64,000 nt of DNA from Burkholderiales bacterium (lineage in GTDB: Bacteria; Pseudomonadota; Gammaproteobacteria; Burkholderiales; Thiobacteraceae), in assembly GCA_023511995.1 (NCBI GenBank), contig JAIMAL010000016.1:1-64000 (forward strand). The letters are read 5' to 3'. The notes beneath the pieces were generated by a model, which was not told the DNA's origin, did no database searches, and saw nothing but the letters and a program-made list of their open reading frames with translations. The position numbers were made by a program, and so were the translations under genes. How positions within the stretch are numbered: position 1 is the stretch's first letter; every line of letters begins with the position of its first letter. Below, one piece after another: positions 36,589 through 46,108 of the stretch.

Positions 36589-37944
36589 TCACTTTAGGCG
36601 AGCATCAAGGAGCTCAAGCCAATGATAGACAGGAAGGGGGGATGCTGCGGCCAGGTGTGTAAGGCAGCCGATGTTGGCTGTTGCGATGAGCTCGGCACGT
36701 CCCGTGACGAGCGTCTTAAGTTTCTGCTGCCGAAGTTGTTCTGCTATTTTCGGCTGGAACAATTTGTACGAACCAGCCGCTCCGCAGCATGTGAAACCAT
36801 AGGCCACCGGTAAGACCTTATAGCCGGTACGGCGCAGAAGAGCCTCTACAACTCCCGCCAACTTTTCTCCGTGCTGAAGGCTGCAAGGCGCCTGAAAGGT
36901 GATCCGCGTTTCCTCGCGTTGGATCACCTCGGGTGGCTGACCGGGTGCCCACTCGGCCGTAATGACCTCGGCAACGTCGCGAACCAGCGAACTCACGCGT
37001 TGTGCCTTTTCGCGGTAAGCAGGATCGTCGGCCAAGAGCTCTCCATATTCACGCAAATGCATGCCGCAGCCACTCGAGGTGACGACAATTGCCTGAGCAC
37101 CAGCATTCACATGGTGCCAGAGAGAATCAATGGCTTTTCGCATAAATTGCTGGGCTTCGTCCCACATCCCCATGTGCAGGCTGATCGCGCCGCAACATCC
37201 AGACTTCGCCGGAACGAGAGAGATACCCAAGCGATCCAACACGCGCGCGGCTGCGAAGTTGATGCCAGGAGCCAGTGCGGGTTGCACGCAGCCCTGCCAA
37301 ACCACCATCGTCCGCCTGTGTGACGGCTGTGGCCATGTGTGCCTTTTTGATCGTACAAGTGGAGGAATCAGCCGCTGTGCGCTCGCTGGTAATAAGGGTC
37401 TCAGCAGTTGCGCCGTGCGCAGCGCCAGTGTGAAGCGAGCGGGATACGGAACAATCGAGCGGACCAGCTGACGTAGAACTCTCTCCTTCAGGGGCCGCGG
37501 CATTTCCCTCTCGAGCAGCACACGTGCAAAATCAAGTAGACGGCCGTAACGCACACCCTGGGGGCAGCTTGCTTCGCACGAGCGGCAGCCCAGACAGCGA
37601 TCCAGGTAGAAGCGCACGTCCTGGCGGAAATCCGGACTAGTCAGCCTACGTAGTTCATACGCCGGCGGAAGCAAATGCAGGGTTGGTGCTCTGTCCTCGA
37701 GGAATTGCTTGGTCAGATAGATCCGACCGCGTGGGCCGTCCCATTCATCGTTGGTCAGGCGGAACGTTGGGCAACGGACTGTGCACTGCCCACACTGTAC
37801 ACATGCGTCAATAAGCCGTGCCGCCTCCCGGCCAAATGGGATTTGACGAAAACGCTCAGCGGTCTCCACAAGCATGTCCAGCGCACTCCATGGCAGCAAC
37901 TCCGGATCGTGCCGGAAGGGATTCTTCCTAGAGGTAACCCACAA
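36589..37944 (-). CDS. glcF: Glycolate-oxidase iron-sulfur subunit-like protein (GlcF family)
   Basis: A 451-residue soluble protein. Two [4Fe-4S] motifs, CVQCGQCTVRCP and CLGCRSCEASCP, are followed by two cysteine-rich CCG domains (KSGCCGAISLHMG and FTCCGAAGSYKLF). This is the GlcF/LutA/HdrD-like architecture. GlcF normally works with the FAD subunits GlcD and GlcE, neither of which is in the window, so the electron donor is unknown. It could start at 37875 (MLVETAERF). Its placement between the cyn and scn genes is unexplained. Confidence 0.82.
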   Translation of the reverse strand: MWVTSRKNPFRHDPELLPWSALDMLVETAERFRQIPFGREAARLIDACVQCGQCTVRCPTFRLTNDEWDGPRGRIYLTKQFLEDRAPTLHLLPPAYELRRLTSPDFRQDVRFYLDRCLGCRSCEASCPQGVRYGRLLDFARVLLEREMPRPLKERVLRQLVRSIVPYPARFTLALRTAQLLRPLLPASAQRLIPPLVRSKRHTWPQPSHRRTMVVWQGCVQPALAPGINFAAARVLDRLGISLVPAKSGCCGAISLHMGMWDEAQQFMRKAIDSLWHHVNAGAQAIVVTSSGCGMHLREYGELLADDPAYREKAQRVSSLVRDVAEVITAEWAPGQPPEVIQREETRITFQAPCSLQHGEKLAGVVEALLRRTGYKVLPVAYGFTCCGAAGSYKLFQPKIAEQLRQQKLKTLVTGRAELIATANIGCLTHLAAASPLPVYHWLELLDARLK

Positions 37945-38144
37945 TTAAGATGGATAGCTTTTAACGGTTTGTCTAAGAATTTTTGCGGATGGCAGCTATA
38001 GGAATCCGGTATGACTGAGGCTGCTCGTCGAATCCCGAACGCTTAGTGTTGGTTTAACGAACAGATAAGGGCTTTGAGCATACCACTTTTCATGGCTTCC
38101 ATGGGGCAGCGCGGCCAAGCGCTTTCGGCGCTAGAAGAGGGTTG

Positions 38145-38935
38145 TATGGCCAGACATAATGTGCAAGGCGGTCTCCAAGTCGTCCACACTCTTGAAGTGG
38201 TACGTGGTCAGGATCTCAGGGCTCCGACCATTGAAGCGCTCTACCAGCACGTTGGTCGGTGATGTGCGGCGCTTGGGTCAGAGGGGGCGCGATCTCGGGC
38301 GCAGCACAAGGTCGATCAAATTCGTGTTCAGCCGTCGCTTGGTGATCCTTGGAGCCAAACAGGCGGTCCGTGAACGCCGTGCCGTTTTCCCTCAGTAGCG
38401 TTTTGCTGCGCGGCGGGCAGCTCTTAGGCAGTGCGGCCCAAAAGGCACGCCCACAAGCCGCCGTCTTGTCGGCATAGAGCTTCACGAACATCCAGCGTGT
38501 TGCACGGTCGACGGCGAGAAAGAGGTGGCGGCGGTGCTCCTCTTCAGGGGTCTTAGGTAGATACTTAACGTAGAGATGCACAAAGCCCGGCTCATCGCTC
38601 TCGAACGTCTCGTGCCCCGGCTTCTCACCGACTGCAGCGGCTATGCGAGATCCCCCTTGCCGAACCAGCAGGTGGTGCAAGGGCGAGCGGCGACATGCCT
38701 TCGTGGACGAGCTCGCGCACGACGATGAAGAGATCGTCCAGAGGCAGCAACGGGGGCGCGCAGCGTGATCCCACGGCTCCCTGCGCGGGCGTGAGGGTGG
38801 TTTGCAGTGGATGCGCAGTATGCGGTCGGTCTTCGACGCTGTCGCGGCTCTTCCTGCGCCGAAGGGTGTCTGCAGAAGAAGCTAGTTCAGCCGCACCTTG
38901 CGCGACCAACAACGACGGGCTTTGCATATACGCCC
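38145..38935 (-). pseudogene. IS481-family transposase remnant, frameshifted
   Basis: Leftward fragments in different frames rebuild an IS481-type transposase. They are RDSVEDRPHTAHPLQTTL, then GEKPGHETFESDEPGFVHLY, LAVDRATRWMFVKLY, FTDRLFGSKDHQATAEHEFD, and finally VERFNGRSPEILTTYHF in another frame. The second catalytic block reads RENG where DNG is expected, so the DDE triad is also broken. No terminal inverted repeats were identified. It marks past insertion in the island. Confidence 0.85.
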
Positions 38936-40293
38936 GCCTCGCCGGCGGGGTCGCGGCGTTCTTATACTACAGTCCGATGTCCATGTCCCTTTGCTGGGGA
39001 GTTATCAATCAGCTCCCACATCACCTTGTGGCTGACGAATAATGCACGTCGTTTTGTCTCCATACAATCGTCCGGGACCTAACAGCTGGTCTTTGGCAGG
39101 ACTCGCCAGGGACGACGGCGGCTATAAGCGGTGCTGTGCGACGAAGTCGCAGGGTACCTGCTAAGCGGGGTCTTTCCCTACACGCCCGGCAGTCCGGCAT
39201 GCCAAAACAGGAGGAATTCGCAGGGCGAGGTCCCTCGCTCCACCGGGCCGTTTCAGCCGGCCGACTGCTACCGCGGGGCTAGGGGTTTTCTGTTCGTGGT
39301 CGTCTGCCGCAGTTATGCCTTGCAAAACTACGTCAAAAAATGCGCGGAGGGGATGGGGAAAGATGCTCAGGGTGCTTGGGTAAAAGAACATTGCGGACTT
39401 GAAGGCGCTCGCGCGCAGGCGTGTAAAGGCAGGATAGCTTCGTTAGGCAGGCGCGCGGAGAGCCGGGTTTGGTCGACCGGGCGGTCGGTAACGTGGTCTA
39501 GACCGCCGGGAATAGCAGCTCAACCGGCGGTTCGAAACGCCGTAGCCTGCAACTCGCAGTGTGCCGCGCAACCTTAGAGATAACGGTATCCTCGAGAAGG
39601 CCATGGCATCCTACGCAAAGGCTGTGCGTAGGGGGCCATCTATCTGTTTCGATCGGTAGGTGAAGTACGAGCCGCGGGTAACGATTCGCGCTGTCCTCTC
39701 TGTCGAGCAGCGGCCATCGAGCCTGAAAGCAGTGCGAGCCATCGGCGCTTTCCGACCGTTGGCGAGTAACTGACCCGAGTCACCTCATTCAGGAGCAGTC
39801 TTAAGGACTTGCGGCAGCCCGAGGATGATCGCTGGCTTTTGGCGGCGTGACTCCAAGGTGTCCGATGGGATGGGCAGACGGTCGGAGAGGCGACAAGGAC
39901 GGCCCACTGCCTCCGAGACACCACGAAACGCCCAGTTTGACACCAGCCACGGCCGGTCTGCGGGGAGCGTCTGCTCTCCGGAACCGCGCCATGGCAGCAC
40001 CGAATCGGGTATAGAGCGAGGATATGACAGACCTTGGAGGGAGTGATGGCTGGGTGGCTGGAGCGATGTAAATCGACCTGTTCCACCGCGGGGTGATCGG
40101 CCTGGGACCAGGCCATGCCTGACGGCGAATAAGTAATCGATGCGTTGACCACCTCCTGGTTTTCGACGTGAGTCGCCCCAGGGTTGATTCACCATTCGCA
40201 GCAAGGTAGTCAGGATGCAAGCTGCGCGCTCCACGCAACCCTTGACGAACGCGGGTGACCCATCGTCACAGCATGCCTGCGGGCGGCTCAATT
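38936..40293. other. About 1.35 kb of decayed or non-coding sequence
   Basis: No protein family is recognised on either strand. The open frames near 39131-39577 and on the minus strand at 39640-40291 lack credible starts and composition. A perfect 7-bp inverted repeat (GGCGGTC at 39480-39486 / GACCGCC at 39501-39507) and a second hairpin at 39525-39542 make a small structured patch of unknown meaning. Confidence 0.4.
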
Positions 40294-41265
40294 CTAAGAA
40301 CTACAGTTGCTTCCCGCAGGACATGGCGCAGAGTTGGAGCCAAGGGGGCATCGTTCTGTCGCCCAAGTGAGAGCGAGGGCACCAAAGGCGCGGCAGGCGG
40401 GGCTTTTGTACCCATCTTTCCTACACAGAAGACATATCGTGTGACGGGGTAGCTCCGGCAGCAGGCTTATGGGTTGTAAGCCATGCTGGGCGCACACGAG
40501 TGTCCGCGGCAGCACAGTTACTAAGTGCCCAAGCCGGACAAGTTCAAGAATGACACTCAGCGAGGTGACTTCCATCCGTGCCTGAGGAGAAACGCCATAG
40601 TCCATGCAGTACTGGTCGACCTGTCGACGCAGTTCGTAATCGGTGCTGAACATGACGAGGGGGTACTCCTCGAGTACATGTTTGGGCACCGGGCCACCAT
40701 GCGCGGAGATGGGATGATGGGCAGCAACAGCGAGAACTAGCTGCTCAACAAACAACATGACGCTGTCGACTTCATCCGTCGTGGAATGCGCTGAGAGCGC
40801 ACTGCTGAAGGCGATCCCCAGGTCGATTTCGTCGGCACCGAGTGCGGACACAATGTCGCGCTGCGGCATCTCGGTAACGCTAACGTTGATCGCAGGAAAG
40901 CGACGCGAGAACTGTTCGAGCAGCGATACCGCAAGCACATCTGTGATGGGCGTCATTCCGATCCGCAGAGAACCGCGGCTCAAGTCATCCAACTCTTGGA
41001 CTGCCCGCCGTGCCAGCTCAAGCTCTCGCAGGGCGCGCCTCGCATGGTAGACATACACCTCCCCTGCCGGGGTAAGACGCGTAGCACGCCCGGAACGGTC
41101 AAGGAGTTGGACGCCGAGAAGGTCCTCTAGTTGCTTGATCTGCTGGGACAGAGAGGGCTGTGATACGTATAGCACCTCTGCAGCGCGCGTAAAGCTCCCG
41201 GTCTCCGCAATGGCCAGCAGGTAGCGCAGAGCTCTGGGGAAGGCAGGGTTTCGGTCCATAGCCAA
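40294..41265 (-). CDS. cynR: LysR-family regulator, CynR-like
   Basis: A 323-residue LysR-type regulator. The helix-turn-helix is TGSFTRAAEVLYVSQPSLSQ, followed by the linker LLDRSGRATRLTPAGEVY and an effector domain. Segments such as DLSRGSLRIGMTPITD and IDLGIAFSS resemble CynR. The last 30 residues are Ser/Pro/Cys-rich and may reflect a changed 3' end. It is 6 kb from cynS, so it may control either the cyn or scn genes. It is divergent from the HupE-like gene. Confidence 0.8.
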   Translation of the reverse strand: MAMDRNPAFPRALRYLLAIAETGSFTRAAEVLYVSQPSLSQQIKQLEDLLGVQLLDRSGRATRLTPAGEVYVYHARRALRELELARRAVQELDDLSRGSLRIGMTPITDVLAVSLLEQFSRRFPAINVSVTEMPQRDIVSALGADEIDLGIAFSSALSAHSTTDEVDSVMLFVEQLVLAVAAHHPISAHGGPVPKHVLEEYPLVMFSTDYELRRQVDQYCMDYGVSPQARMEVTSLSVILELVRLGHLVTVLPRTLVCAQHGLQPISLLPELPRHTICLLCRKDGYKSPACRAFGALALTWATERCPLGSNSAPCPAGSNCSS

Positions 41266-41293
41266 ACCCTATAAGACCCATCGGAAATTGATC

Positions 41294-41322
41294 TTGGTGC
41301 CTCAACAGAACCCTACTATACA
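41294..41322 (+). promoter_or_regulatory. Candidate sigma-70 promoter for the HupE-like gene
   Basis: TTGGTG and TATACA are separated by 17 bases, in the gap between the divergent LysR and HupE-like genes. A LysR-type regulator commonly binds such a gap. Confidence 0.5.
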
Positions 41323-41509
41323 CTTTGATTGGGCCACGCGGAAGCGATGCCGCGTGATCGTCGAAGCAAAGGATTTTGTGTTCGCCTGCAATGGCACATT
41401 AACCGACCGTCGAGCTCCGCCCGACTTTGCCGCCTGGGCGGCGTGCTCAGGGCTGGGGTTTGGCGGGAAGACCTGATGGATGTGAACAACCAAGACGAGG
41501 AGATCAGCG

Positions 41510-42160
41510 ATGAATCTACGACTCTACTTTAACACGCACCGCTTTGGGGCACGTCTGTTGGCCGGAGGTTTGACCGCGGGAGTGGTACCAGCTGCATTCG
41601 CCCATCACATGATGGACGGGCAGACCCCAGCGACTTTTGAACAAGGGTTACTGTCTGGCTTGGCGCATCCCGTCATCGATATCGATCATCTATTTTTCCT
41701 CGTCGTCGCGATCTTTCTGACGACCGTGCTGCGAGGCACTCACCGCTGGTTAGCGCCGCTAGCTTTTGTTGTTGCAACCATAGCAGGAACAGCTATCCAT
41801 CTTGAGGCCACGAATCTGCCACTTGCAGAGGTTCTGGTGGCGACAAGCATAATTCTCGGGGCAGTCCTTGTTCTCGCGCGCTTGCACCTGCGTGCCTTGG
41901 CGTTAAGTGGGTTTTTTGCGCTGAGCGGGCTCGTGCACGGCTATGTCTATGGGGAGTCGATCGTCGGTGCTGAACCTACGCCGTTGGTTGCGTACTTGCT
42001 TGGATTTGCTTTGGTGCAATATGCAGTGATTGCCCTTGGTGCGTTCGCCATTGAGCGACTCGGGGTAGCCGCTCCCCGTGTGCAAACCTGGACTGTCCGG
42101 CTCGCTAGCGTTGCCGCGCTTGCCGTTGGCACTGTGTTTATGGCCCTTCGCGTTGCGTAA
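41510..42160 (+). CDS. HupE/UreJ-family metal permease
   Basis: A 216-residue protein with a signal-like N-terminus, the metal-site pattern AHHMMDGQTP, and HPVIDIDHLFFL equivalent to the HP-x4-DH of HupE/UreJ. About six further helices follow. Family members import nickel or cobalt. The adjacent thiocyanate hydrolase is a cobalt enzyme, so cobalt is the natural guess here. A GAGGAGA site precedes the ATG. Confidence 0.8.
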   Translation: MNLRLYFNTHRFGARLLAGGLTAGVVPAAFAHHMMDGQTPATFEQGLLSGLAHPVIDIDHLFFLVVAIFLTTVLRGTHRWLAPLAFVVATIAGTAIHLEATNLPLAEVLVATSIILGAVLVLARLHLRALALSGFFALSGLVHGYVYGESIVGAEPTPLVAYLLGFALVQYAVIALGAFAIERLGVAAPRVQTWTVRLASVAALAVGTVFMALRVA

Positions 42161-42850
42161 ATGGGGCAGGGCGGCTCAGAGCAGATCCTACCAGAGAAGG
42201 GTCTCTCTGCCCGGTGCCCCCCTAATTCCTCCCTCGCAGCTAGCCCGCAGCCGAGGCAATTGAGGGGTAGCTCAAAGAGACAGGAGGTGCGCTTTTAACT
42301 GGGTTGCCGGAAGGGATGGATGCGTAGTCGGGTGATGGGTCTCCCCCATGCGTTTGAATAGGACAGCTGAACAGCAAGAAGCGGCCAACGAGTTTGGAGA
42401 GGGATCGCACGCTTCCTGTCCCGCCGGCGCCGCCCCTGATCTTTGGCAGGTTGGGTCGAGGAGTTCCTAAGAGGGCTAGGGCGCCCCGAGCCGAGATCTC
42501 CCAGTGCGGAGGGTAGGCTGACATGCTGTGTGAGGTGTGGTCCACCATCAAAACCATGAAAACCGCAAACAGAGCCGAGTCCGAAACAGCATCTTCGTCA
42601 AATGACCAAGGGAAAAGAGCTTTCAAGTGACTCGCTTGCCCCTGAGTCCACAAGAAAGGGCCCCATTAAGTGGGGTGACGGGGGGAGACTCTGGAAAGTG
42701 CTCGTGTGGAGGAATTGAGGTTTGGCTCGGGCGGGTGACGATAGGAAACGGGAGCGCCTGGTGGGTGATAGGGCCGCGGAGTCCGGGGTGAGGGCAGCCA
42801 AGCTAAAGGTTTGGTCGCCTACCAGGCGCGGCTGGCCAACCCAGGGGGCC
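42161..42850. other. 690 bp without a supported gene
   Basis: Open frames on both strands (for example minus 42240-42653) have no recognisable family and no good start. The 5' extension of the methyltransferase frame (42722-42850) is Arg-rich and is not counted as coding. Confidence 0.4.
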
Positions 42851-43669
42851 ATGATGAGGGACCCCTATCGCTACGTTAACGATCTCGACCCGGCAGCAGT
42901 TCAGCAGTTAATCAGGCGTCTTGAGAGTCGTGCGCAAGACCCCGTTTTCACAACATTGCTTGACAAATATCTCGGCCAGCTGAATCTGGCAGAGCAACCC
43001 TTGGTTCTGGATGTCGGATGCGGCACCGGGGCTTTTTTAAGGCGCTTGCTAAAACGCGATGACTTCACAGGACTGGGTTTTGGCATCGACCAAAGCCAAG
43101 AGTTTATCGACGCTGCGGTTCACTTCGCCAACGCTGAAGGGCTGCTAGACCGGCTGACCTTTCGCACAGGAGATGTACACCAACTTGGCTATCCTAACGC
43201 CACCTTCGATATTGTCATAGCCAATACGCTCTTGAGCCATGTCACCGACCCGATGTCTGCATTAGTGGAAATGGGGAGAGTTTTGAGACCTGGTGGAACG
43301 ATGGTCATTTTTGATGGGGATTACAGTTCACTGAGTTATGCGTATCCGGACCATCACCTGGCCCAGGAAATGAATATGGCACTTGCGAATTGCACCTTTA
43401 ACAACCCTGCTCTTATTCAGGATCTGCCGCGGTTGCTACCAGCATGTGGGCTCAGGGTGCTTGACGCGTGGGGTGACGCCGTCACGGAAATTGGATATGC
43501 AAGTTACTTTCGTTCTTTTGCGGAAACATTTGTCCCCTACGTAGAACAGTCGGGCATGCTGCCGACGTCAGCGGTTGCATGTTGGTATGCTTATCAAAGC
43601 CAGGCATGGGAAAAAGGCACTTTTTTTGCATCCTGTAATTATTACACCTTTTTGATTACGAGATCCTAA
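42851..43669 (+). CDS. Class I SAM-dependent methyltransferase
   Basis: A 272-residue Rossmann-fold methyltransferase. Motif I is VLDVGCGTGAFLRRL, the post-I acidic block FGIDQSQEF, motif II FDIVIANTLLSH and motif III LRPGGTMVIFDGD. The substrate cannot be inferred. It lies alone, upstream of the scn operon and codirectional. A sulfur or thiol acceptor is conceivable given the context, but nothing in the sequence shows it. Confidence 0.85.
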   Translation: MMRDPYRYVNDLDPAAVQQLIRRLESRAQDPVFTTLLDKYLGQLNLAEQPLVLDVGCGTGAFLRRLLKRDDFTGLGFGIDQSQEFIDAAVHFANAEGLLDRLTFRTGDVHQLGYPNATFDIVIANTLLSHVTDPMSALVEMGRVLRPGGTMVIFDGDYSSLSYAYPDHHLAQEMNMALANCTFNNPALIQDLPRLLPACGLRVLDAWGDAVTEIGYASYFRSFAETFVPYVEQSGMLPTSAVACWYAYQSQAWEKGTFFASCNYYTFLITRS

Positions 43670-43794
43670 GGGCCTAAACGATGGGATGCACAGTCGAGCT
43701 GAACGCGGTGCGCGAGCTAACGTATCGGGCGCTTCGCCCCGGATGGTCGTTAGGTAGGCCGGCGGGCGCGGGGGTAGCTAGGCCAGGGTATTGG

Positions 43795-43826
43795 GAATCC
43801 CTATGACTGAGATTTTGAATCCCTAT
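43795..43826 (+). repeat. 22-bp-spaced direct repeat upstream of scnB
   Basis: GAATCCCTAT occurs at 43795-43804 and 43817-43826, two helical turns apart. It is followed by a perfect GAGGT-AA-ACCTC palindrome (43834-43845). The arrangement suggests a transcription-factor site for the scn operon. The rest of the 330-bp gap shows nothing else clear. Confidence 0.5.
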
Positions 43827-44002
43827 TGGATCTGAGGTAAACCTCGGTCTAAGTTACACATAAGAGTAGGACGTTTGCCGTGCGCTAGGGTTGCTGCGCG
43901 AATTCTTGGGGTGAGGAGCTTGGGCGAGCTTAGATGGCGGGGCCATCGAGGCTGTGTCGATCAATACCAGTACGATCAGTACGTCAATAGAGGAGAACAG
44001 CA

Positions 44003-44497
44003 ATGTCAGAGACAGTAAGGCAGGAAGTCCTTAGACATCTGGACACTACACCGCTGCTTCAACCGGCGCTACATAAACAAACCCATGCACCAGCGCCCAC
44101 CGAAATCGACCACACTCTCTTCCGGGCCTACACACGCACAGCACACGACATAGGCGGTGAGCCGGACATCCCTGGCCTGCCGCACGTGTTTCACGAAAAG
44201 GAAGAAGAACTGTGGGAGCTTAACACTTTCGCGACATGCGAATGTCTGGCGTGGCGGGGCGTGTGGACTGCCGAGGAGAGACGCAGAAGGCAAAACGTGG
44301 ATATTGGGCAAACGGCCTACCTTGGGCTCCCCTATTATGGGCGGTGGTTGCTTGCCGCTGCGCGCATCATGATCGATAAGCAGTTCATCACCCTCACCGA
44401 GCTGCACTACAAGATCATGGAACTGAGGGAGCGTGTAGCTAGAGGTGAAGGACTGGGTGAATATCTTCCCCCTAAAAACGCATCGGAGAGCAAGTGA
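44003..44497 (+). CDS. scnB: Thiocyanate hydrolase beta subunit
   Basis: A 164-residue protein matching the N-terminal half of a nitrile hydratase beta subunit (HDIGGEPDIPGLPHVFHEKE, later YYGRWLLAAARIMIDK). In thiocyanate hydrolase this region is a separate subunit, ScnB (157 residues in Thiobacillus thioparus). It is the first gene of scnB-scnA-scnC, the same order as in T. thioparus. The enzyme converts thiocyanate to carbonyl sulfide and ammonia. A GAGGAG site precedes the ATG. Confidence 0.9.
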   Translation: MSETVRQEVLRHLDTTPLLQPALHKQTHAPAPTEIDHTLFRAYTRTAHDIGGEPDIPGLPHVFHEKEEELWELNTFATCECLAWRGVWTAEERRRRQNVDIGQTAYLGLPYYGRWLLAAARIMIDKQFITLTELHYKIMELRERVARGEGLGEYLPPKNASESK

Positions 44498-44512
44498 GCG
44501 AGAGGTGGATCC

Positions 44513-44884
44513 ATGAGCACTAAACCACATTGGGACAGGGAACATCATGCCAAAATGGCCACGGGTATCGGCGACCCGCAATGCTTCAAGGGGATGGCCG
44601 GCCCACCAAAATTCAAAGTCGGCGATCGCGTGCGCATCAAGGATATTCCAGATCTGTTTTACACGCGAACGCAGACATATACACGGGGAGCGGTAGGGAC
44701 TATTGTCAGGCTGGTCTATGAGAGCCCTGCGGCAGAAGACGAGGCCTTCGGCAACGAAGAACACGTAGAATGGTTCTACAGCATTGTCTTCAAACAGAAG
44801 GACCTGTGGCCGGAGTACCTCGATGTGTACGGTAACGATAGCGTGGAAACAGAAATTCCTGAACGTTATCTCGAACTGGCATGA
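44513..44884 (+). CDS. scnA: Thiocyanate hydrolase alpha subunit
   Basis: A 123-residue protein matching the C-terminal SH3-like half of nitrile hydratase beta: FKVGDRVRIKDIPDLFYTRT and TYTRGAVGTIVRLVYE. ScnA of T. thioparus is 126 residues. It lies 15 bases after scnB and 29 before scnC. The split into ScnB plus ScnA, instead of one beta subunit, argues for thiocyanate hydrolase over nitrile hydratase. Confidence 0.9.
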   Translation: MSTKPHWDREHHAKMATGIGDPQCFKGMAGPPKFKVGDRVRIKDIPDLFYTRTQTYTRGAVGTIVRLVYESPAAEDEAFGNEEHVEWFYSIVFKQKDLWPEYLDVYGNDSVETEIPERYLELA

Positions 44885-44913
44885 GCATTGCTGTTTGATA
44901 AGGAGTCTAGGAA

Positions 44914-45636
44914 ATGACGATGGACACTCATCCCCATGAACACGAGCACGCTCCCGCCCCAATGGTAGATGAGGTGAGCGACTTTGAAATTCTTGAAATG
45001 GCGGTACGTGAACTCGCGATCGAGAAAGGGCTTTTTTCGGCTGAGGATCACCGCGTGTGGAAAGAGTACGTACACAGCTTGGGGCCACTTCCCGCGGCGA
45101 GATTGGTGGCAAAGGCGTGGCTTGATCCCGAGTTTAAGAAGCTTGCAGTGGAAGACGGTGTCGCTGCGAGCAAGGCCGTCGGCGTGGACTGGGTTCTGAC
45201 GCCTCCGACAAAATTTGGGACGCCGAGCGATTATTGCCACCTTCGCGTTTTGGAAGATACACCGAAACTCAAACACGTCGTGGTGTGTACGCTTTGCTCT
45301 TGCTACCCGCGTCCGATCTTGGGGCAATCACCAGAGTGGTATCGCACGCCAAATTATCGCCGGCGCTTGGTCAGGTGGCCTCGGCAAGTGTTGGCCGAGT
45401 TCGGTTTGCAACTTGATCCGGACGTTGAGATTCGGGTTGTGGATTCGAACCAGAAGACGCGATACATCGTTCTTCCCGTTCGGCCAGAGGGGACCGAGGG
45501 GTGGACCGAGGAGCAATTGGCGGAGATTGTGACGCGTGACTGTTTGATCGGCGTGGCCGTGCCGAAACCGGGAGTCACGACAAACGCGAAACGGCCCGTT
45601 CTCAAGGCGAGGCGGCCGGTCCATCATGACCACTAG
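44914..45636 (+). CDS. scnC: Thiocyanate hydrolase catalytic gamma subunit
   Basis: A 240-residue homologue of the nitrile hydratase alpha subunit. The cobalt-binding claw motif is VCTLCSC (C125, C128, C130). In the family the second and third cysteines become sulfinic and sulfenic acids and Co(III) is bound between them. A Thr in CTLC is the cobalt-type signature. The N-terminus has a His-rich stretch (HPHEHEHAP). Length is nearly identical to ScnC of T. thioparus (243). Confidence 0.93.
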   Translation: MTMDTHPHEHEHAPAPMVDEVSDFEILEMAVRELAIEKGLFSAEDHRVWKEYVHSLGPLPAARLVAKAWLDPEFKKLAVEDGVAASKAVGVDWVLTPPTKFGTPSDYCHLRVLEDTPKLKHVVVCTLCSCYPRPILGQSPEWYRTPNYRRRLVRWPRQVLAEFGLQLDPDVEIRVVDSNQKTRYIVLPVRPEGTEGWTEEQLAEIVTRDCLIGVAVPKPGVTTNAKRPVLKARRPVHHDH

Positions 45637-45685
45637 TAGGGGGATTGTACCGGAGGGTGACGCTTCGTGCGAGAAGGAGGGTGGC

Positions 45686-46108
45686 ATGTCTCAACAGCAA
45701 ACGGGCACGGTAGGGTACAGGACGTGGGATGGAAGCGAGCTTCGTCCGATACCCATCCTGGAGGAACTGCGGGCGAGGGGAAGAGTATGGGAGGATCTCG
45801 CTGCGCAATATGGGGTAACAAATCCAGATCCACCATGGAAGATTGATCTGGAAGCCACTTGTGATCTGCTGGCAGGGGACTCCTGTGTCAAGTCCTACGA
45901 CGAGATCGAGCCTGGTTCCTGCGCCCTGCCGTCCCTAGAAAGGCGCGCGGAAGAAGATGATCTGGCAGAAACGATTTACGCGGAAGTTCCCTATCCTGAG
46001 CGTCAGCTGCTTGCGTTAGCGCATTCCATGCTGAAACGCGGCTTCTTTACAGAAGAGGAGCTTGCGCGGAAGCTGCAGGAGGTAGGGGAACGATTGCGGA
46101 GCGTTTAA
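45686..46108 (+). CDS. Thiocyanate hydrolase activator, P15K-like
   Basis: A 140-residue acidic protein directly behind scnC, where T. thioparus has P15K, the activator that helps cobalt insertion. It resembles nitrile-hydratase accessory/beta N-terminal proteins: an early TWDGSELRPIP block and a C-terminal helix (LALAHSMLKRGFFTEEEL) that parallels the AxxxxLxxKGxxTxxEL of NHase beta. The start at 45686 was chosen for its GAAGGAGGG site. Three cysteines in CDLLAGDSC and PGSC could bind metal. Confidence 0.8.
   Translation: MSQQQTGTVGYRTWDGSELRPIPILEELRARGRVWEDLAAQYGVTNPDPPWKIDLEATCDLLAGDSCVKSYDEIEPGSCALPSLERRAEEDDLAETIYAEVPYPERQLLALAHSMLKRGFFTEEELARKLQEVGERLRSV

Noticed and set aside
39525-39542. 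tRNA T-arm-like segment around GGTTCGAAACGCC
   Set aside because: The stem-loop pairs with an 8-base loop, and no acceptor, D or anticodon stems can be built around it.
44003-45636. Cobalt nitrile hydratase instead of thiocyanate hydrolase
   Set aside because: Nitrile hydratase has one beta subunit. Here its two halves are separate genes in the order B-A-C with lengths close to the Thiobacillus thioparus subunits, and a P15K-like gene follows.
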